Shown: positions 38,470 to 48,107, counted from the first letter of the stretch. The stretch: DNA of 64,000 bases from Lachnospiraceae bacterium KM106-2 (GCA_009731425.1 AP018794.1:2053960-2117959); one strand, 5' to 3'. The notes: generated by a model not told the origin, from the letters alone. Made by a program: numbers and translations.

Positions 38470-39867
38470 TTAATTCGCTTTTTTGTAATTCTGATAATTC
38501 GTTTGAAAATGCTTTCTTCCACACCATAAATCTTCTGCAACATCGCTCCACTCCTTCGCATACTCGATACATTTTCCACAAAGATGTTCTGCGCTTTCTG
38601 GAGATTGTAAATCCGTTGATTTTGCTCCTGTCTCCTTCACCATCTTCTGCAATAGTTCAGGATTTTCTAACATTGGACAAGGACGAAGATGATTTTCATT
38701 AAATGGCTGTCCATTTCGATAAGCCATAAATAATGGTTGCTGCAAGCATTCTAGCAAAGTATTCTTACGAATATTAGCACTAGAATAATGAATAAATACG
38801 CATGGTTCTACATCGCCATTAGCATTAATATGACAATAGTTTCTTCCACCGGCAATACAACCACCTACAAACTCTCCATCGTTCTGGAAGTCCATCGCAA
38901 AGATATTCTTTCCTCCTTCGGAAGAACGAATTTCTCTTACTCTCTTAAACATATATTTTCTTTGTTCCATCGTTGGCATTAAATCAACAGCTGCTTCATT
39001 TCCAACTGGCATGTAATGAAAATACCAAGTAAAACGACAACCTTTTTCAATGATCATATCAAGGAATTCATCACTGGTAACCGTATCGATATTATTTCTC
39101 GTGTAGCAGATAGAAGTACCAAATAATTGTCCATGCTTCTTTAACAATTCCATCGCTGCCAATACTTTCTTATAATCCCCCTCACCACGACGGCCATCAT
39201 TCACAGACTCCTCTCCTTCAAGACTTAAGCTCAAAGAGAGATTTCCAACTCTCTCCATTTCTTCACAAAATGCTTCATCCACTAAGGTACCATTTGTAAA
39301 GGAATGAAATGCACAATCATTATGCTTCTCACATAAGCGGATCAGATCTGCCTTACGTACCAATGGTTCACCGCCTGTAAACATATAGAAATAAGTTCCT
39401 AATTCTTTTCCTTGTGTAACGATGGAATCCAGTTCTTCAAAAGAAAGGTTTAATTTATGACCATACTCTGCTGCCCAGCATCCTTTACAATGAAGGTTAC
39501 AAGCACTTGTTGGATCAATTAGAATTACCCATGGTATATTACATTGATGTACTTCTCTCATTTTACGAATCTTCTTCGTTCCACAAAAAGCTGCTTCATA
39601 ACCTAGATTTAATGCTGTCATTTTAATCACATTAGGATGAAGCTCGTCTAATAACTTATTTACATATGCCATCCACTTGCTGTCTGGATCATTAATTGTC
39701 TTTCTTACATTCACGTACGTCTCATCTGCAAAGTTATTGCCCATGAGCTTCTGAGATAAATCCAGAATCTCTAATAACCCTGTCTTACGATCCTTATTCA
39801 CATGTTTTAATGTTGAATCAATTACCTTGCCAAAAGCCGCCCTTGAAATCTTATGTCCTACACTCAT
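38470..39867 (-). CDS. Radical SAM/SPASM domain protein
   Basis: 465 residues. After a ~110-residue N-terminal extension comes DPTSACNLHCKGCW, with the cluster cysteines Cys123, 127 and 130, then FTGGEPL. The C-terminal part has SPASM-type cysteines in NYCHINANGDVEPC, a lone CPML, and CGKC near the end, enough for one or two auxiliary clusters. Such enzymes modify peptides or small molecules, but no peptide substrate gene is adjacent. It lies 17 bases after the MntP-like gene and before a TetR regulator. The substrate is unknown. Confidence 0.85.
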   Translation of the reverse strand: MSVGHKISRAAFGKVIDSTLKHVNKDRKTGLLEILDLSQKLMGNNFADETYVNVRKTINDPDSKWMAYVNKLLDELHPNVIKMTALNLGYEAAFCGTKKIRKMREVHQCNIPWVILIDPTSACNLHCKGCWAAEYGHKLNLSFEELDSIVTQGKELGTYFYMFTGGEPLVRKADLIRLCEKHNDCAFHSFTNGTLVDEAFCEEMERVGNLSLSLSLEGEESVNDGRRGEGDYKKVLAAMELLKKHGQLFGTSICYTRNNIDTVTSDEFLDMIIEKGCRFTWYFHYMPVGNEAAVDLMPTMEQRKYMFKRVREIRSSEGGKNIFAMDFQNDGEFVGGCIAGGRNYCHINANGDVEPCVFIHYSSANIRKNTLLECLQQPLFMAYRNGQPFNENHLRPCPMLENPELLQKMVKETGAKSTDLQSPESAEHLCGKCIEYAKEWSDVAEDLWCGRKHFQTNYQNYKKAN

Positions 39868-39884
39868 TCTTTCATCCTCCTCAA

Positions 39885-40445
39885 TTAGAATTTAACAACA
39901 GTATAAACTCCTGAAAACAACAAAATACAACCACCGATGATATACGCGACATGATTTCGTTCCGATCCCAATCGATAACCAAAATAAGTCGCTACCAAAG
40001 CTGTTATAATTGTATAGATTAAAATAACGATTCCCTCGATTAATAGTCGAGTCTCTAAAAACCCCATTCCTACACCTGCTAGGAAAGTATCTAAGCTTGT
40101 AACTAATGATACCCAGAAAATCTCCTTATAACTGATTTTATCTACGCAGTGTTCAAAGATAGGCTGATGTCTCCAGCCTTTGTATAGCATATAAAAACCA
40201 AGAAAAAAGAAAATGAAACCTGTTAATAAGGATCCTACCGTCTTAGTCTGCTCTCCAAGGAGCAACATATGCGAGATAAGATTACCAAGCAGTAAAGCTC
40301 CTAACTGCCATCCACCCAGTATACTGCATGCTTGAACGAGCTGAATATGATCAATTCTCTTTAAGACAGCCCCCTTGCATATCATCACTCCAAATAGATC
40401 AAGTGACAGACCAGTAGATATGAGTATTACTTCTAACACATTCAA
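39885..40445 (-). CDS. MntP-family membrane protein (putative Mn2+ efflux)
   Basis: 186 residues and six membrane helices. Two halves each carry the MntP mark: GLSLDLFGVMICKG near the N-terminus and SLVTSLDTFLAGVGMG in the middle, with the acidic residues that line the metal path. The start is a TTG at 40445, seven bases after GAGGTGA. It may be read with the radical SAM gene 17 bases downstream. The metal is inferred from the family only; related clostridial proteins have unproven function. Confidence 0.8.
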   Translation of the reverse strand: MNVLEVILISTGLSLDLFGVMICKGAVLKRIDHIQLVQACSILGGWQLGALLLGNLISHMLLLGEQTKTVGSLLTGFIFFFLGFYMLYKGWRHQPIFEHCVDKISYKEIFWVSLVTSLDTFLAGVGMGFLETRLLIEGIVILIYTIITALVATYFGYRLGSERNHVAYIIGGCILLFSGVYTVVKF

Positions 40446-40587
40446 GACAAATTCACCTCGATTTCTACTTGTCTTAACCTTATAGTAAAGTATATTAATT
40501 CTCTTGCTAAAACATAATATCCAATCCGTCTATTCTGTCATGGTTGTAATTACAAATTATTCCAAATGTGTTATCTCATAATACAAA

Positions 40588-40626
40588 AAAGAGAATTTGT
40601 AGTATGAAACACTACAAGTTCTCTTT
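40588..40626. terminator. Terminator overlapping the end of the phosphotransferase gene
   Basis: Arms AAAGAGAA.TTGTAGT and ACTACAA.TTCTCTTT pair with one mismatch around a short loop; the right arm includes the last codons of the minus-strand gene. Confidence 0.8.
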
Positions 40627-41715
40627 ATCTAGACTACATATCATCTGATTCATTTGCTCCCACTTCTTTTCCATATCCATAACAAGTGAGAAGTATCGCT
40701 GCCCTTTCTTATAATTGTCATCCCATTTTCTCGTTTTAAAATAGATATCTCCTTTTAAAAAGTCTGTAAAATAACGAATTCCACATTCCATAGTCACCAT
40801 TTTAGCTCCCATTAATAGATTTGAGACTTCTCCCTCTGTCAAATAATGTGCTGCTTCCTCTAAAAAACCTTTCGTTACCCAATAGAATAAAGATAGATCA
40901 ACCTTATTCCTCTCTATTGGATCAACTGCTGCAGAACGTACCAAGTCTCCAAAATCCATTACGCTGCTGCCTGGCATGATCGTATCATAATCAATGAGCG
41001 CAACTGCTTTTTTGGTATTCGCCTCGATCATAATGTTGCTCAACTTCGTATCATTATGAGTCGCTCTTAATGGAAGTACTCCCTTTTCTACTTTTTGCAT
41101 AAAAGCAAATAATTCCTCTCTTCGCTCCTTTGCGAATAAGATCTCTTCTTGAAGTAAATGTGCTCTTTTTACTGAATCTCGTGTGACAGCATCAATAAAG
41201 TCATCGTAACGTTTCCTTGTGTCATGAAAGAAACCTACTCGGTCCAAATAACACTGCTCAAAAGAATAATCAGACATGAGCTTAATAAACTGTCCTACCT
41301 GCTTCCCACACTCATAGACATGTTGTTTACTTTGGGCGGTCGTATAAGCCTTAACACCGATCATATATTCAAATACGCGGTAACTTTCTTGTTCTTTTGA
41401 ACAGTAAAAAGGATCTCCATGCACTGTACGGATCAACTTCAAAAGAGGTCTACCACTTTCTATGTATCCCTCCGATCGTTTCTGCTCCAGGTGTGCAATG
41501 ACTCGTTCCATATTTCTCATTAGATCTTTAGTTCCTACTGACATGACATCATTCATCTTCTGCAAGATATATTTTTCAATTCTCCCCTGATCATCCTGCA
41601 AAACTACCAAATAAGTCTCGTTAATATGACCTTCCCCATATAATTCACTTTTAATAACTTCTCCTCTTAGTTCAAATTGTTGTAGAATCCCCTTTATTTC
41701 TTCTATCTCTAACAT
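40612..41715 (-). CDS. Phosphotransferase of the aminoglycoside kinase (APH) fold, NahK-like
   Basis: 367 residues from the ATG at 41715 (six bases after AAGGAG). The catalytic loop THNDTKLSNIMI and the DFG-like metal site LIDYDTIMPGSSVMDFGDL are those of the APH/choline kinase fold. The N-terminal GEGHINETYLVV and the segment YILQKMNDVMSVGTKDLMRNMERV resemble N-acetylhexosamine 1-kinase (NahK) more than antibiotic kinases. The substrate is therefore probably a sugar or other small alcohol. It is a single gene between two terminators. Confidence 0.75.
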   Translation of the reverse strand: MLEIEEIKGILQQFELRGEVIKSELYGEGHINETYLVVLQDDQGRIEKYILQKMNDVMSVGTKDLMRNMERVIAHLEQKRSEGYIESGRPLLKLIRTVHGDPFYCSKEQESYRVFEYMIGVKAYTTAQSKQHVYECGKQVGQFIKLMSDYSFEQCYLDRVGFFHDTRKRYDDFIDAVTRDSVKRAHLLQEEILFAKERREELFAFMQKVEKGVLPLRATHNDTKLSNIMIEANTKKAVALIDYDTIMPGSSVMDFGDLVRSAAVDPIERNKVDLSLFYWVTKGFLEEAAHYLTEGEVSNLLMGAKMVTMECGIRYFTDFLKGDIYFKTRKWDDNYKKGQRYFSLVMDMEKKWEQMNQMICSLDKENL

Positions 41716-41730
41716 CATAAACTCCTTGCT

Positions 41731-41764
41731 AAAAAAGCTCTGTTACATCTTCGTGCAACAGAGC
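41731..41764 (-). terminator. Intrinsic terminator of the superoxide reductase gene
   Basis: 8-bp arms GCTCTGTT/AACAGAGC with a 12-base loop; six T residues follow on the minus strand (A-run at 41731-41736). Confidence 0.85.
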
Positions 41765-41776
41765 CCTACTTCTTAA

Positions 41777-42148
41777 TTAATCAATATCAACTTTCCATAA
41801 TCCATGCAGATTGCAATAAGCATAAGCTGCAATTGGTTGATCAGATGAACCAAGTTCAAAGTGTACTATTGGTTCACTATCATGTGGCAGATACTTAAAT
41901 TGTCCACCATTTTGAGTCTCTAAGATAACACTAGTAATGGAATGTTCCTCCGTCATCGGATGAGCAACACTTCCAACATTCACAGTTACATTTTTACCGC
42001 TTACCGTGACTACAGGTTTATGTTTTTCTTCCGCTGCATCCACTGTATTTGGCGTAATCTCTTCTGCACTTTGCAGAGAATCAGTTGAAGTAAAATTCTT
42101 CGTAACTGGCACTACAAGACTATCATTATTACATTTAAAAAACTTCAT
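41777..42148 (-). CDS. Superoxide reductase (desulfoferrodoxin) lacking the N-terminal iron centre
   Basis: 123 residues. The SOR domain is intact: EKHKP (His43), AHPMTEEH (His63, His69) and CNLHGLW (Cys112, His115) give the His4-Cys iron site, and Glu41-Lys42 keep the catalytic pair. Desulfoferrodoxins start with a small domain with four cysteines binding a second iron. Here the start MKFFKCNNDS keeps only Cys6, and the later Cys pair is replaced by FTSTDSL, so centre I is lost. It reduces superoxide to peroxide in anaerobes. The electron donor gene is not adjacent. Confidence 0.88.
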   Translation of the reverse strand: MKFFKCNNDSLVVPVTKNFTSTDSLQSAEEITPNTVDAAEEKHKPVVTVSGKNVTVNVGSVAHPMTEEHSITSVILETQNGGQFKYLPHDSEPIVHFELGSSDQPIAAYAYCNLHGLWKVDID

Positions 42149-42233
42149 ACAATACCACCTTTCTTTTTCCTAGTTATCTTTTCACAAAAGAAGGATTTCT
42201 ATGTATTGTATTTTTAACGCATTTACTAATTCA

Positions 42234-42917
42234 TTAATCTCGATTTGTTGGAATATAAGGGATAATACGAGCTGCTACTTCACTTGCATTGATTGTCTGA
42301 AGCCATACCTTTCCCGGTCCTCGTAATGTAGTTAAGAACAATCCTTCTCCACCAAATAGAATATTCTTAAACCCTTTTACTCGTTCAATATCATAAGTTA
42401 TGCTTGCTTCAAAAGCTGCCACATTACCAGTATCCACTCGGATAAGTTCTCCTGGCTGTAATTCCTTCTCTACGATAGAACCGTCGAATTCTAAGAAAGC
42501 AAGTCCCTGACCGCTTAATCTTTGTAAGATGAAACCTTCCCCACCAAAGAATCCTTTTCCAACTCCTCCAGATGTTGTTACTGATAACTCAACCCCTGGC
42601 TGTGCACATAGGAATGCACCCTTCTGACAAATATAATCCATTCCATGTCCTAATTCGAATACTTTAATATCCCCAGGAAATGAGGATGCCAAGCAGATTT
42701 CACTATTTGGTCTTGATGACGTATACGTAGCCATGAATAATGACTCTCCTCCAAATAGACGTCCTAATCCTTTGCCAAATCCACCACGCATATTGGTATC
42801 CATGGTGATCGCTTCTCCCATCCAAGTCATTCCACCAGATTGTGTATAGATACTCTCCCCTGCATCCATTAAAATCGATACTGCCGGCATAGGTGAACCA
42901 AAAATTTTATACTTCAT
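42234..42917 (-). CDS. AIM24/TIGR00266 family protein
   Basis: 227 residues, all-beta, glycine-rich. Repeats of FGGE-type turns (LFGGESLFMATY, FFGGEGFILQ, LFGGEGLFLT) and the opening YKIFGSPMPAVSILMDAGESI mark the TIGR00266/AIM24 family. Bacterial members have no established role. AAGGAGG precedes the ATG. It lies 85 bases upstream of the superoxide reductase on the same strand; a joint stress role is only a guess. Confidence 0.88.
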   Translation of the reverse strand: MKYKIFGSPMPAVSILMDAGESIYTQSGGMTWMGEAITMDTNMRGGFGKGLGRLFGGESLFMATYTSSRPNSEICLASSFPGDIKVFELGHGMDYICQKGAFLCAQPGVELSVTTSGGVGKGFFGGEGFILQRLSGQGLAFLEFDGSIVEKELQPGELIRVDTGNVAAFEASITYDIERVKGFKNILFGGEGLFLTTLRGPGKVWLQTINASEVAARIIPYIPTNRD

Positions 42918-42984
42918 ATATAACCTCCTTAAAGTCGTTTACTTTGATTATACGAGAAGAAAGATTCCTTGTCTATTAAATTTG

Positions 42985-44118
42985 TCATCCTTTACTATGA
43001 ATTCTTACATTCTCTACAAGTCCTACTGCTGCCATACCATTAATCAGTGACGTTAATCCATAACTAATAAATGGAAGTGGCAGACCGGTATTCGGCAAAA
43101 TACTTGTTGCGACACTAATGTTAACAAACATCTGTAACATAAACATGGATGATACACCGATACAGATCAATTTCCCGATATAATCGGGCGAATGAACTCC
43201 GATCGACATACAGCGCAGTACTAGGATCAAATACAGCCCCACTATAACGACACCGCCGATAAAGCCAAATTCTTCTCCTACTGCGGAAAAAATGAAATCA
43301 CTTTCATTGGCATAGATCCCGGTATAGGATCTGATCTGCTTTTGTCCTCCGATCGCTTTTCCTTTCATTCCTCCTGCTGCAATTGCACCAAGAGACTGAT
43401 TCTGCTGATACTTATCAGTAGATGCTGCTTCTTTATCATTATCTGAAAAATGAGCTAATACACGATGTACCATATAAGGCTTGATCAGTGGTACTTCAAT
43501 ATTATAAACTCCTATACCGATGATAATAAATGCCAATATCGGAATGAGAATCGTACAAGCCATACCTATGACTCTTCTACTGATTCCAGCAGTATACACC
43601 ATAACACAAAATATTATTACAATTACAAGACTAGTGCTAAGATGAGGCTCTAATAAGATCAGTAGAACAGGAATCGCTACAGCAGCACCTAAGATTACTA
43701 AAGTCATAAACTTATCCATACGATCTTTGAACAGATCACATAAATAGGCAAGAAATAGGATCAGGATCAATTTTGCAATTTCAGATGGCTGCAATTGGAT
43801 CGCACCAAATTGAATCCATCTTTTTACTTGATTGATCACCTTTCCGAATTTTAGGACATAGGCTAGCACCAATATAATTCCTATGTATAAGATCGGGGAC
43901 CAAGACGCGATCCAGCGGTAGTCAACAAAAAGTAAACCAAACAATAATACACTTCCTATGACAATACCAAATATCTGCTTTTGATATAACGGATTCGTAC
44001 TTTTAATTAGTACATCCTCCTGCCTGATACAAAAAACTCCTACACATAACAAAATCGTCATGATGATCAGAATGATATAATCTATATTTCTCCATTTAGG
44101 CAATTTAAATATCCTCAT
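42985..44118 (-). CDS. SEDS family peptidoglycan polymerase (RodA/FtsW type)
   Basis: 377 residues from the ATG at 44118 (GAAAGGAA upstream); the frame remains open farther back but would run through a tRNA gene. Ten membrane helices. Family marks are KYQQNQSLGAIAAGG, the NESDFIFSAVGEEFGF loop with the catalytic Asp, and NTGLPLPFISYG. Length and loops fit RodA slightly better than FtsW, but the assignment among RodA, FtsW and SpoVE is open. No penicillin-binding protein gene is adjacent. A tRNA terminator lies in the gap upstream. Confidence 0.88.
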   Translation of the reverse strand: MRIFKLPKWRNIDYIILIIMTILLCVGVFCIRQEDVLIKSTNPLYQKQIFGIVIGSVLLFGLLFVDYRWIASWSPILYIGIILVLAYVLKFGKVINQVKRWIQFGAIQLQPSEIAKLILILFLAYLCDLFKDRMDKFMTLVILGAAVAIPVLLILLEPHLSTSLVIVIIFCVMVYTAGISRRVIGMACTILIPILAFIIIGIGVYNIEVPLIKPYMVHRVLAHFSDNDKEAASTDKYQQNQSLGAIAAGGMKGKAIGGQKQIRSYTGIYANESDFIFSAVGEEFGFIGGVVIVGLYLILVLRCMSIGVHSPDYIGKLICIGVSSMFMLQMFVNISVATSILPNTGLPLPFISYGLTSLINGMAAVGLVENVRIHSKG

Positions 44119-44161
44119 TTTAAATATCTTCCTTTCAATTACTAAGTCTATATATGAAAAA

Positions 44162-44191
44162 TCAGGTGCCCGCAATAATACAAACACCTGA
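44162..44191 (-). terminator. Intrinsic terminator of the tRNA-Ser gene
   Basis: 7-bp arms TCAGGTG/CACCTGA with a 16-base loop, followed on the minus strand by five T residues, 12 bases after the tRNA 3' end. Confidence 0.8.
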
Positions 44192-44203
44192 ATAATCAAA
44201 AAC

Positions 44204-44290
44204 GGAGACGGTGGGATTCGAACCCACGAACCAAATACATGGTTACTTGATTTCGAGTCAAGCTCGTTATGACCTCTTCGATACATCTCC
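44204..44290 (-). tRNA. tRNA-Ser (anticodon CGA)
   Basis: 87 bases. Acceptor arms GGAGATG/CGTCTCC (one G-T pair), anticodon stem CTTGA/TCAAG around CTCGAAA (anticodon CGA, reading UCG), a long variable arm (AACCATGTATTTGGTT) typical of serine tRNAs, and the T arm GTGGGTTCGAATCCCAC. CCA is not encoded. Confidence 0.95.
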
Positions 44291-44303
44291 AAGCACAACA
44301 TCT

Positions 44304-44332
44304 ATTTTACATTTAATGCTGTCTACTTTCAA
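44304..44332 (-). promoter_or_regulatory. Promoter of tRNA-Ser
   Basis: On the minus strand TTGAAA (44327-44332), 17-base spacer, TAAAAT (44304-44309), 13 bases before the mature tRNA 5' end. Confidence 0.65.
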
Positions 44333-44478
44333 GTATTTTTGCCATAATGTACCATCGCATCTTGTAATTTGGATTATTTTACTTATTATACAATTAATTC
44401 CCATTTAAAGTTTGTTAAAAAAATGGTATATATAACATACACAAATACTTACACCAAAGGATAAAAAAGAGGTATAAA

Positions 44479-46200
44479 ATGCAAAAGAAATTATCGTATC
44501 ACCCGAAGATGAAAACTGTCATCAGTTTTATTTGTGTGCTCTCATGCACATTTGTTCTTGGTCTAGGCCTTGCCAGCAACAAGAACATGAAATCCGTTGT
44601 CTCCAGTGCAGACTATGTCTATTCTTATCTGGAATACACTCAGATCATCAACACCATCCATACCAATGTCTTGTCTGTAAATAAGTATTATCTCATTGCG
44701 AAAGACAAATATGATGATACTCTTCTCAAACAGATTCAAGACTGTGACAAAATAATACGCAAAAATATAGATGAGTATAATTCTACCGAATACGAAGACG
44801 AAGAAGAAGAAAACTATGTAAAAGCGTATTCTAGTGCGTACTACGAGTACTATGATCTCGTGATTCAAAATCTAGAAACATTGAAATCTGGCAAAAATAT
44901 CTCCAATGAATCCACAATCTCAATGTTACAATTAGAAGAAACTATGCTAACCAATCTAGACGCAAATATTGAATATTTACGCCATTGGGCAAGCGAAGAT
45001 CATTCTAACATGTCAAAAACTTCTGCTTCCACCATTGTAATTTCACGTGTGTTCTTTATTGTTTGTTTTGTTATTTTTGGTTTTTCCGGTTACTATACTG
45101 TATTTTTCTTTAACCGTGAAACAAAAGAACTCACTGCTGCATTACAAAAAGTTAGCGAAGGTGATTTGACAGCCAAACTTACGATCAAGCATAATACAGA
45201 ATTTGATCAATTAAAAACATTATTAGCCCAGACGATGGATAACACCTTAACGGTCATTGACTCCATTAAAGGCAATAGTACACATATGTATTCGCAATCG
45301 AATGAATTAGAAGATAGTTCAAATCAACTGGTAACATCGATCGATGCCATTGTTAAATCCATCGATGTGGTAAAAGAGGGTACCAATACTCAGGCTCATG
45401 ATATTGAGAATACCGTTTCGGTTTTAGATACCTTCTCTACTGAAATTGGCCAGTTTAATGCTGTATTAACTGAACTAAACGACCATACTTCCCTAATTAC
45501 AGAGAAGGCTAGTCACAGTAATTCTAATTTGACTTCTCTTTCCAATACATTCGAGGCGATGAACGACATGATCACATCTTTTATGGAAAAGATCACTACT
45601 CTTAATTCTGCAATTAATGAAATTTCAAATATTACTACACTGATCAATGGTATCGCAGCCCAGACTAATCTTCTTGCCTTAAATGCTTCCATTGAATCAG
45701 CGCGTGCTGGTGAAGCAGGAAAGGGATTTGCTGTGGTTGCAACCGAAATTGGTACCCTTGCTGGTGAAAGTAAAGATGCGTCCGATCAGATTTTTCAATT
45801 GATCAGCAAGATCAATGCAGATGCTGCAATGATCATTCGAGAAAGTAATGATGTAAAAACGCAATTCCATACATCTAAGGATACGATTCGTACTTCTATG
45901 GACTCCTTTAGACCAATCTTCGACTTTCTTGATGAGATCGTAAGAAAAGTGTCCATTTTAAATGATTCTGCTATCAGAATCACTTCCGGTAAAGATGATA
46001 TCTATGACAAAATGCAACTGACTGCATCCATTGCTAATGAGATTTCTTCCTCTTCCGAGGCGATTCAAGCTCCATTAGAAGAAATTACTCATGTTAGTCA
46101 TACCATCAGTAACTCTTCGAAACAAATTCATACAGTATCGGATGAATTAGATAAAAATATTCATCATTTTAATACACAAGCAAAGCCCACTAATGATTAG
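44479..46200 (+). CDS. Methyl-accepting chemotaxis protein (four-helix sensor)
   Basis: 573 residues. TM1 is near 12-32 and TM2 near 190-212, with a ~155-residue mainly helical sensor of the 4HB_MCP type between them. HAMP follows ([19 protein letters not shown]), then the signalling domain with the tip [17 protein letters not shown] and [11 protein letters not shown]. It reports to CheA/CheW. AAGAGG lies before the ATG. It is a different subtype from the chemoreceptor at 35671, with a shorter sensor and no Cache-like features. Confidence 0.9.
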   Translation: MQKKLSYHPKMKTVISFICVLSCTFVLGLGLASNKNMKSVVSSADYVYSYLEYTQIINTIHTNVLSVNKYYLIAKDKYDDTLLKQIQDCDKIIRKNIDEYNSTEYEDEEEENYVKAYSSAYYEYYDLVIQNLETLKSGKNISNESTISMLQLEETMLTNLDANIEYLRHWASEDHSNMSKTSASTIVISRVFFIVCFVIFGFSGYYTVFFFNRETKELTAALQKVSEGDLTAKLTIKHNTEFDQLKTLLAQTMDNTLTVIDSIKGNSTHMYSQSNELEDSSNQLVTSIDAIVKSIDVVKEGTNTQAHDIENTVSVLDTFSTEIGQFNAVLTELNDHTSLITEKASHSNSNLTSLSNTFEAMNDMITSFMEKITTLNSAINEISNITTLINGIAAQTNLLALNASIESARAGEAGKGFAVVATEIGTLAGESKDASDQIFQLISKINADAAMIIRESNDVKTQFHTSKDTIRTSMDSFRPIFDFLDEIVRKVSILNDSAIRITSGKDDIYDKMQLTASIANEISSSSEAIQAPLEEITHVSHTISNSSKQIHTVSDELDKNIHHFNTQAKPTND

Positions 46201-46209
46201 TGGGCTTTT
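46183..46209. terminator. Terminator between chemoreceptor and amidase genes
   Basis: 12-base arms AAGCCCACTAAT/ATTAGTGGGCTT almost back to back (one-base centre), then a T-run; overlaps the chemoreceptor stop codon. Confidence 0.85.
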
Positions 46210-46210
46210 T

Positions 46211-46996
46211 CTATTTCAGATACTTCGAATACACATAACCGGTAATTGTCTTTCCTGTTGTAGCTTTTCCTGTTACTTTAGACCATTTTCCTGATTTATT
46301 CGTCACCGTTACCTTAGTTCCTTTTTTAAACTTACCAACTATTTTACTTAAGACAGATGCTTTTGCTCTACAATTTAGATTTCCTGACTTCGTATTGACA
46401 GTCTTTGTTTTCGTCTTAGGTTTGTTCTCACCAGAATCACTTTTCTTTGCAATTCTCTTACTCAGATCTTTACGAAAATCATCCATATCGTAGTTATGAT
46501 AATTCTTCCACCAATGCAGGATATCAGCATGATTAGAAGCATAACCCAATTTATGTGCTTCTGCGTGAGTCAGACAATTTGTCTTGGTTACCTTTGTCCA
46601 ACCATATAGTTTAAATAAATGGGTACAATACTGCAATGCCATCTCTTTCGTTTGCCGAAAATAGGTCTTATCTTTATAATCCTTCGGTTCTATAATTTCA
46701 AACTGTACATGCGTATTATTGTAACTTCCCTTACTTCCTGATCCACATCCCCAACATTTATATGTTTTGGATTTACTAACTGGAAGCATCTCCGTTACTG
46801 ACTTCTCATCTAAAAATGCATGAACGCATTTATAGACTCCTGATTTGTTCCAACGAGCATAATAATAATCGGAATCAACGTCTTTTCCTTCCTTTGCACC
46901 TGTGGAATGAACGATGATCCCCTTCGGTTTAATAACCTTACCCATTTTATAACAATCGTTTTTGGTCATATATTTCCGTTTAATGACTAATGCCAT
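46211..46996 (-). CDS. N-acetylmuramoyl-L-alanine amidase with SH3b domain (endolysin-like)
   Basis: 261 residues. The Amidase_2/PGRP domain has KGIIVHSTG (His31), NNTHVQFEI, and LTHAEAH with HADILHWW near residue 160, the zinc ligands of the family. A lysine/threonine-rich linker (KPKTKTKTVNTKSG) leads to a C-terminal SH3_3 domain. There is no signal peptide. This layout is that of phage endolysins, but no holin, tail or other phage gene is present. It may be a domesticated lysin released by cell lysis, for instance of the mother cell. Confidence 0.85.
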   Translation of the reverse strand: MALVIKRKYMTKNDCYKMGKVIKPKGIIVHSTGAKEGKDVDSDYYYARWNKSGVYKCVHAFLDEKSVTEMLPVSKSKTYKCWGCGSGSKGSYNNTHVQFEIIEPKDYKDKTYFRQTKEMALQYCTHLFKLYGWTKVTKTNCLTHAEAHKLGYASNHADILHWWKNYHNYDMDDFRKDLSKRIAKKSDSGENKPKTKTKTVNTKSGNLNCRAKASVLSKIVGKFKKGTKVTVTNKSGKWSKVTGKATTGKTITGYVYSKYLK

Positions 46997-47065
46997 GATC
47001 CTATCCCCCCTGTACTACATTATATGCAGTAAGGGGCTAAAGTTTCATTTTACGAGTGGTTTCAA

Positions 47066-48043
47066 CTATTTCTGACTGTATTTTACAATCAACAATTCGA
47101 CACCCATCTTATCGATCATACGACCTGTCTTAACTTGTTCTTCGATATCGACACACATTGAAAGAGCATCGATCAACATCGCATTACTAAAGTTTCTACT
47201 TTGTGCTGCATACTTTGTAATCGCAAACGGTGGCACTCCTACCTTCTTTGCGATTACACTGTTATTATAGCCTAATCGCACCAAATCCTTTACTTGTAGT
47301 AATATATTAAAATGTCTAGAGATTAGAAATAAGATTGACATCGGCTTCTCTTTTAGCGCTAATAGATCATAATATAGATCCAATGCCACATTCTGTTTCT
47401 TGCTGGCAATAGCATCGATCATATTAAAGATCTTACTCGTTAATGTGGTCGTACAGATCTCATCCACATCATTTGCTGTAACGACATCCCGGTCACCAAC
47501 ATAGGCAATAAGCTTATTTAATTCATTATTAATGTTATCCATGTCACTTCCGGTCTTACCTAGAAAATACAACATCGTAGATTCTGTAATCTTCTTACCC
47601 GAACGATTTAGAATAGAAAGGATCCATAACTTTAGGTTTTTCTCATCCATTCCATTCATTTCAGAAATATAGCCAACTTCCTTCACGGCTTTATAAAGTC
47701 GATTTCGTTTATCTACTTCACTTTCTACAAAGACCATATGTGTTGTATCTGGCATCGTCTTAATATAATCTGCCAAATCAGATTGCGCCTTAAAAAAACC
47801 GGTATTCTCTAATACAATAACACGTCTGTCACTAAAGAAAGGCAAAGTCTCTGCAATCCCAATTACTTGAGATACGTCAATTCCTTTTCCTTCATAATAG
47901 TTATAGTTCATTTCATCACTTCCGCCTAACATGGCGGCTTTTAATTTATTACGATATAGTTTCTTTAAATAGTCCTCCGAACCATAGAGTAAGTAGACTG
48001 ATTTATATTCATTTTTCTTAATATCTTCTTTTATTATTTGCAT
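47066..48043 (-). CDS. holA: DNA polymerase III delta subunit HolA
   Basis: 325 residues matching the clamp-loader delta subunit: YLLYGSEDYL near the N-terminus (here VYLLYGSEDYLKKLY), LPFFSDRRVIVLENTGFF, and the DMDNINNELNKLIAYVG stretch before the C-terminal collar. It opens the beta clamp during loading. In Firmicutes it lies between comEC and rpsT; here a MATE gene separates it from comEC and 15 kb separates it from rpsT. AGGAG precedes the ATG. Confidence 0.92.
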   Translation of the reverse strand: MQIIKEDIKKNEYKSVYLLYGSEDYLKKLYRNKLKAAMLGGSDEMNYNYYEGKGIDVSQVIGIAETLPFFSDRRVIVLENTGFFKAQSDLADYIKTMPDTTHMVFVESEVDKRNRLYKAVKEVGYISEMNGMDEKNLKLWILSILNRSGKKITESTMLYFLGKTGSDMDNINNELNKLIAYVGDRDVVTANDVDEICTTTLTSKIFNMIDAIASKKQNVALDLYYDLLALKEKPMSILFLISRHFNILLQVKDLVRLGYNNSVIAKKVGVPPFAITKYAAQSRNFSNAMLIDALSMCVDIEEQVKTGRMIDKMGVELLIVKYSQK

Positions 48044-48107
48044 ATACGCTCCTAATTTTTACTTAATTCTTACCTTCTTCAATTTTACCTATTACATATC
48101 CTGAATT

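Noticed and set aside
40544..40555. 12-base palindrome TTGTAATTACAA as a metal-regulator operator for the MntP-like gene
   Set aside because: Palindromes of this length and AT content are expected by chance many times in a window like this, and it does not match known MntR sites.
44119..44301. N-terminal extension of the SEDS protein
   Set aside because: It would be translated from the tRNA-Ser gene and its terminator; the ATG at 44118 has its own ribosome binding site and gives the standard family length.
46211..46996. Prophage
   Set aside because: Only the amidase is phage-like; integrase, portal, capsid and tail genes are all absent.
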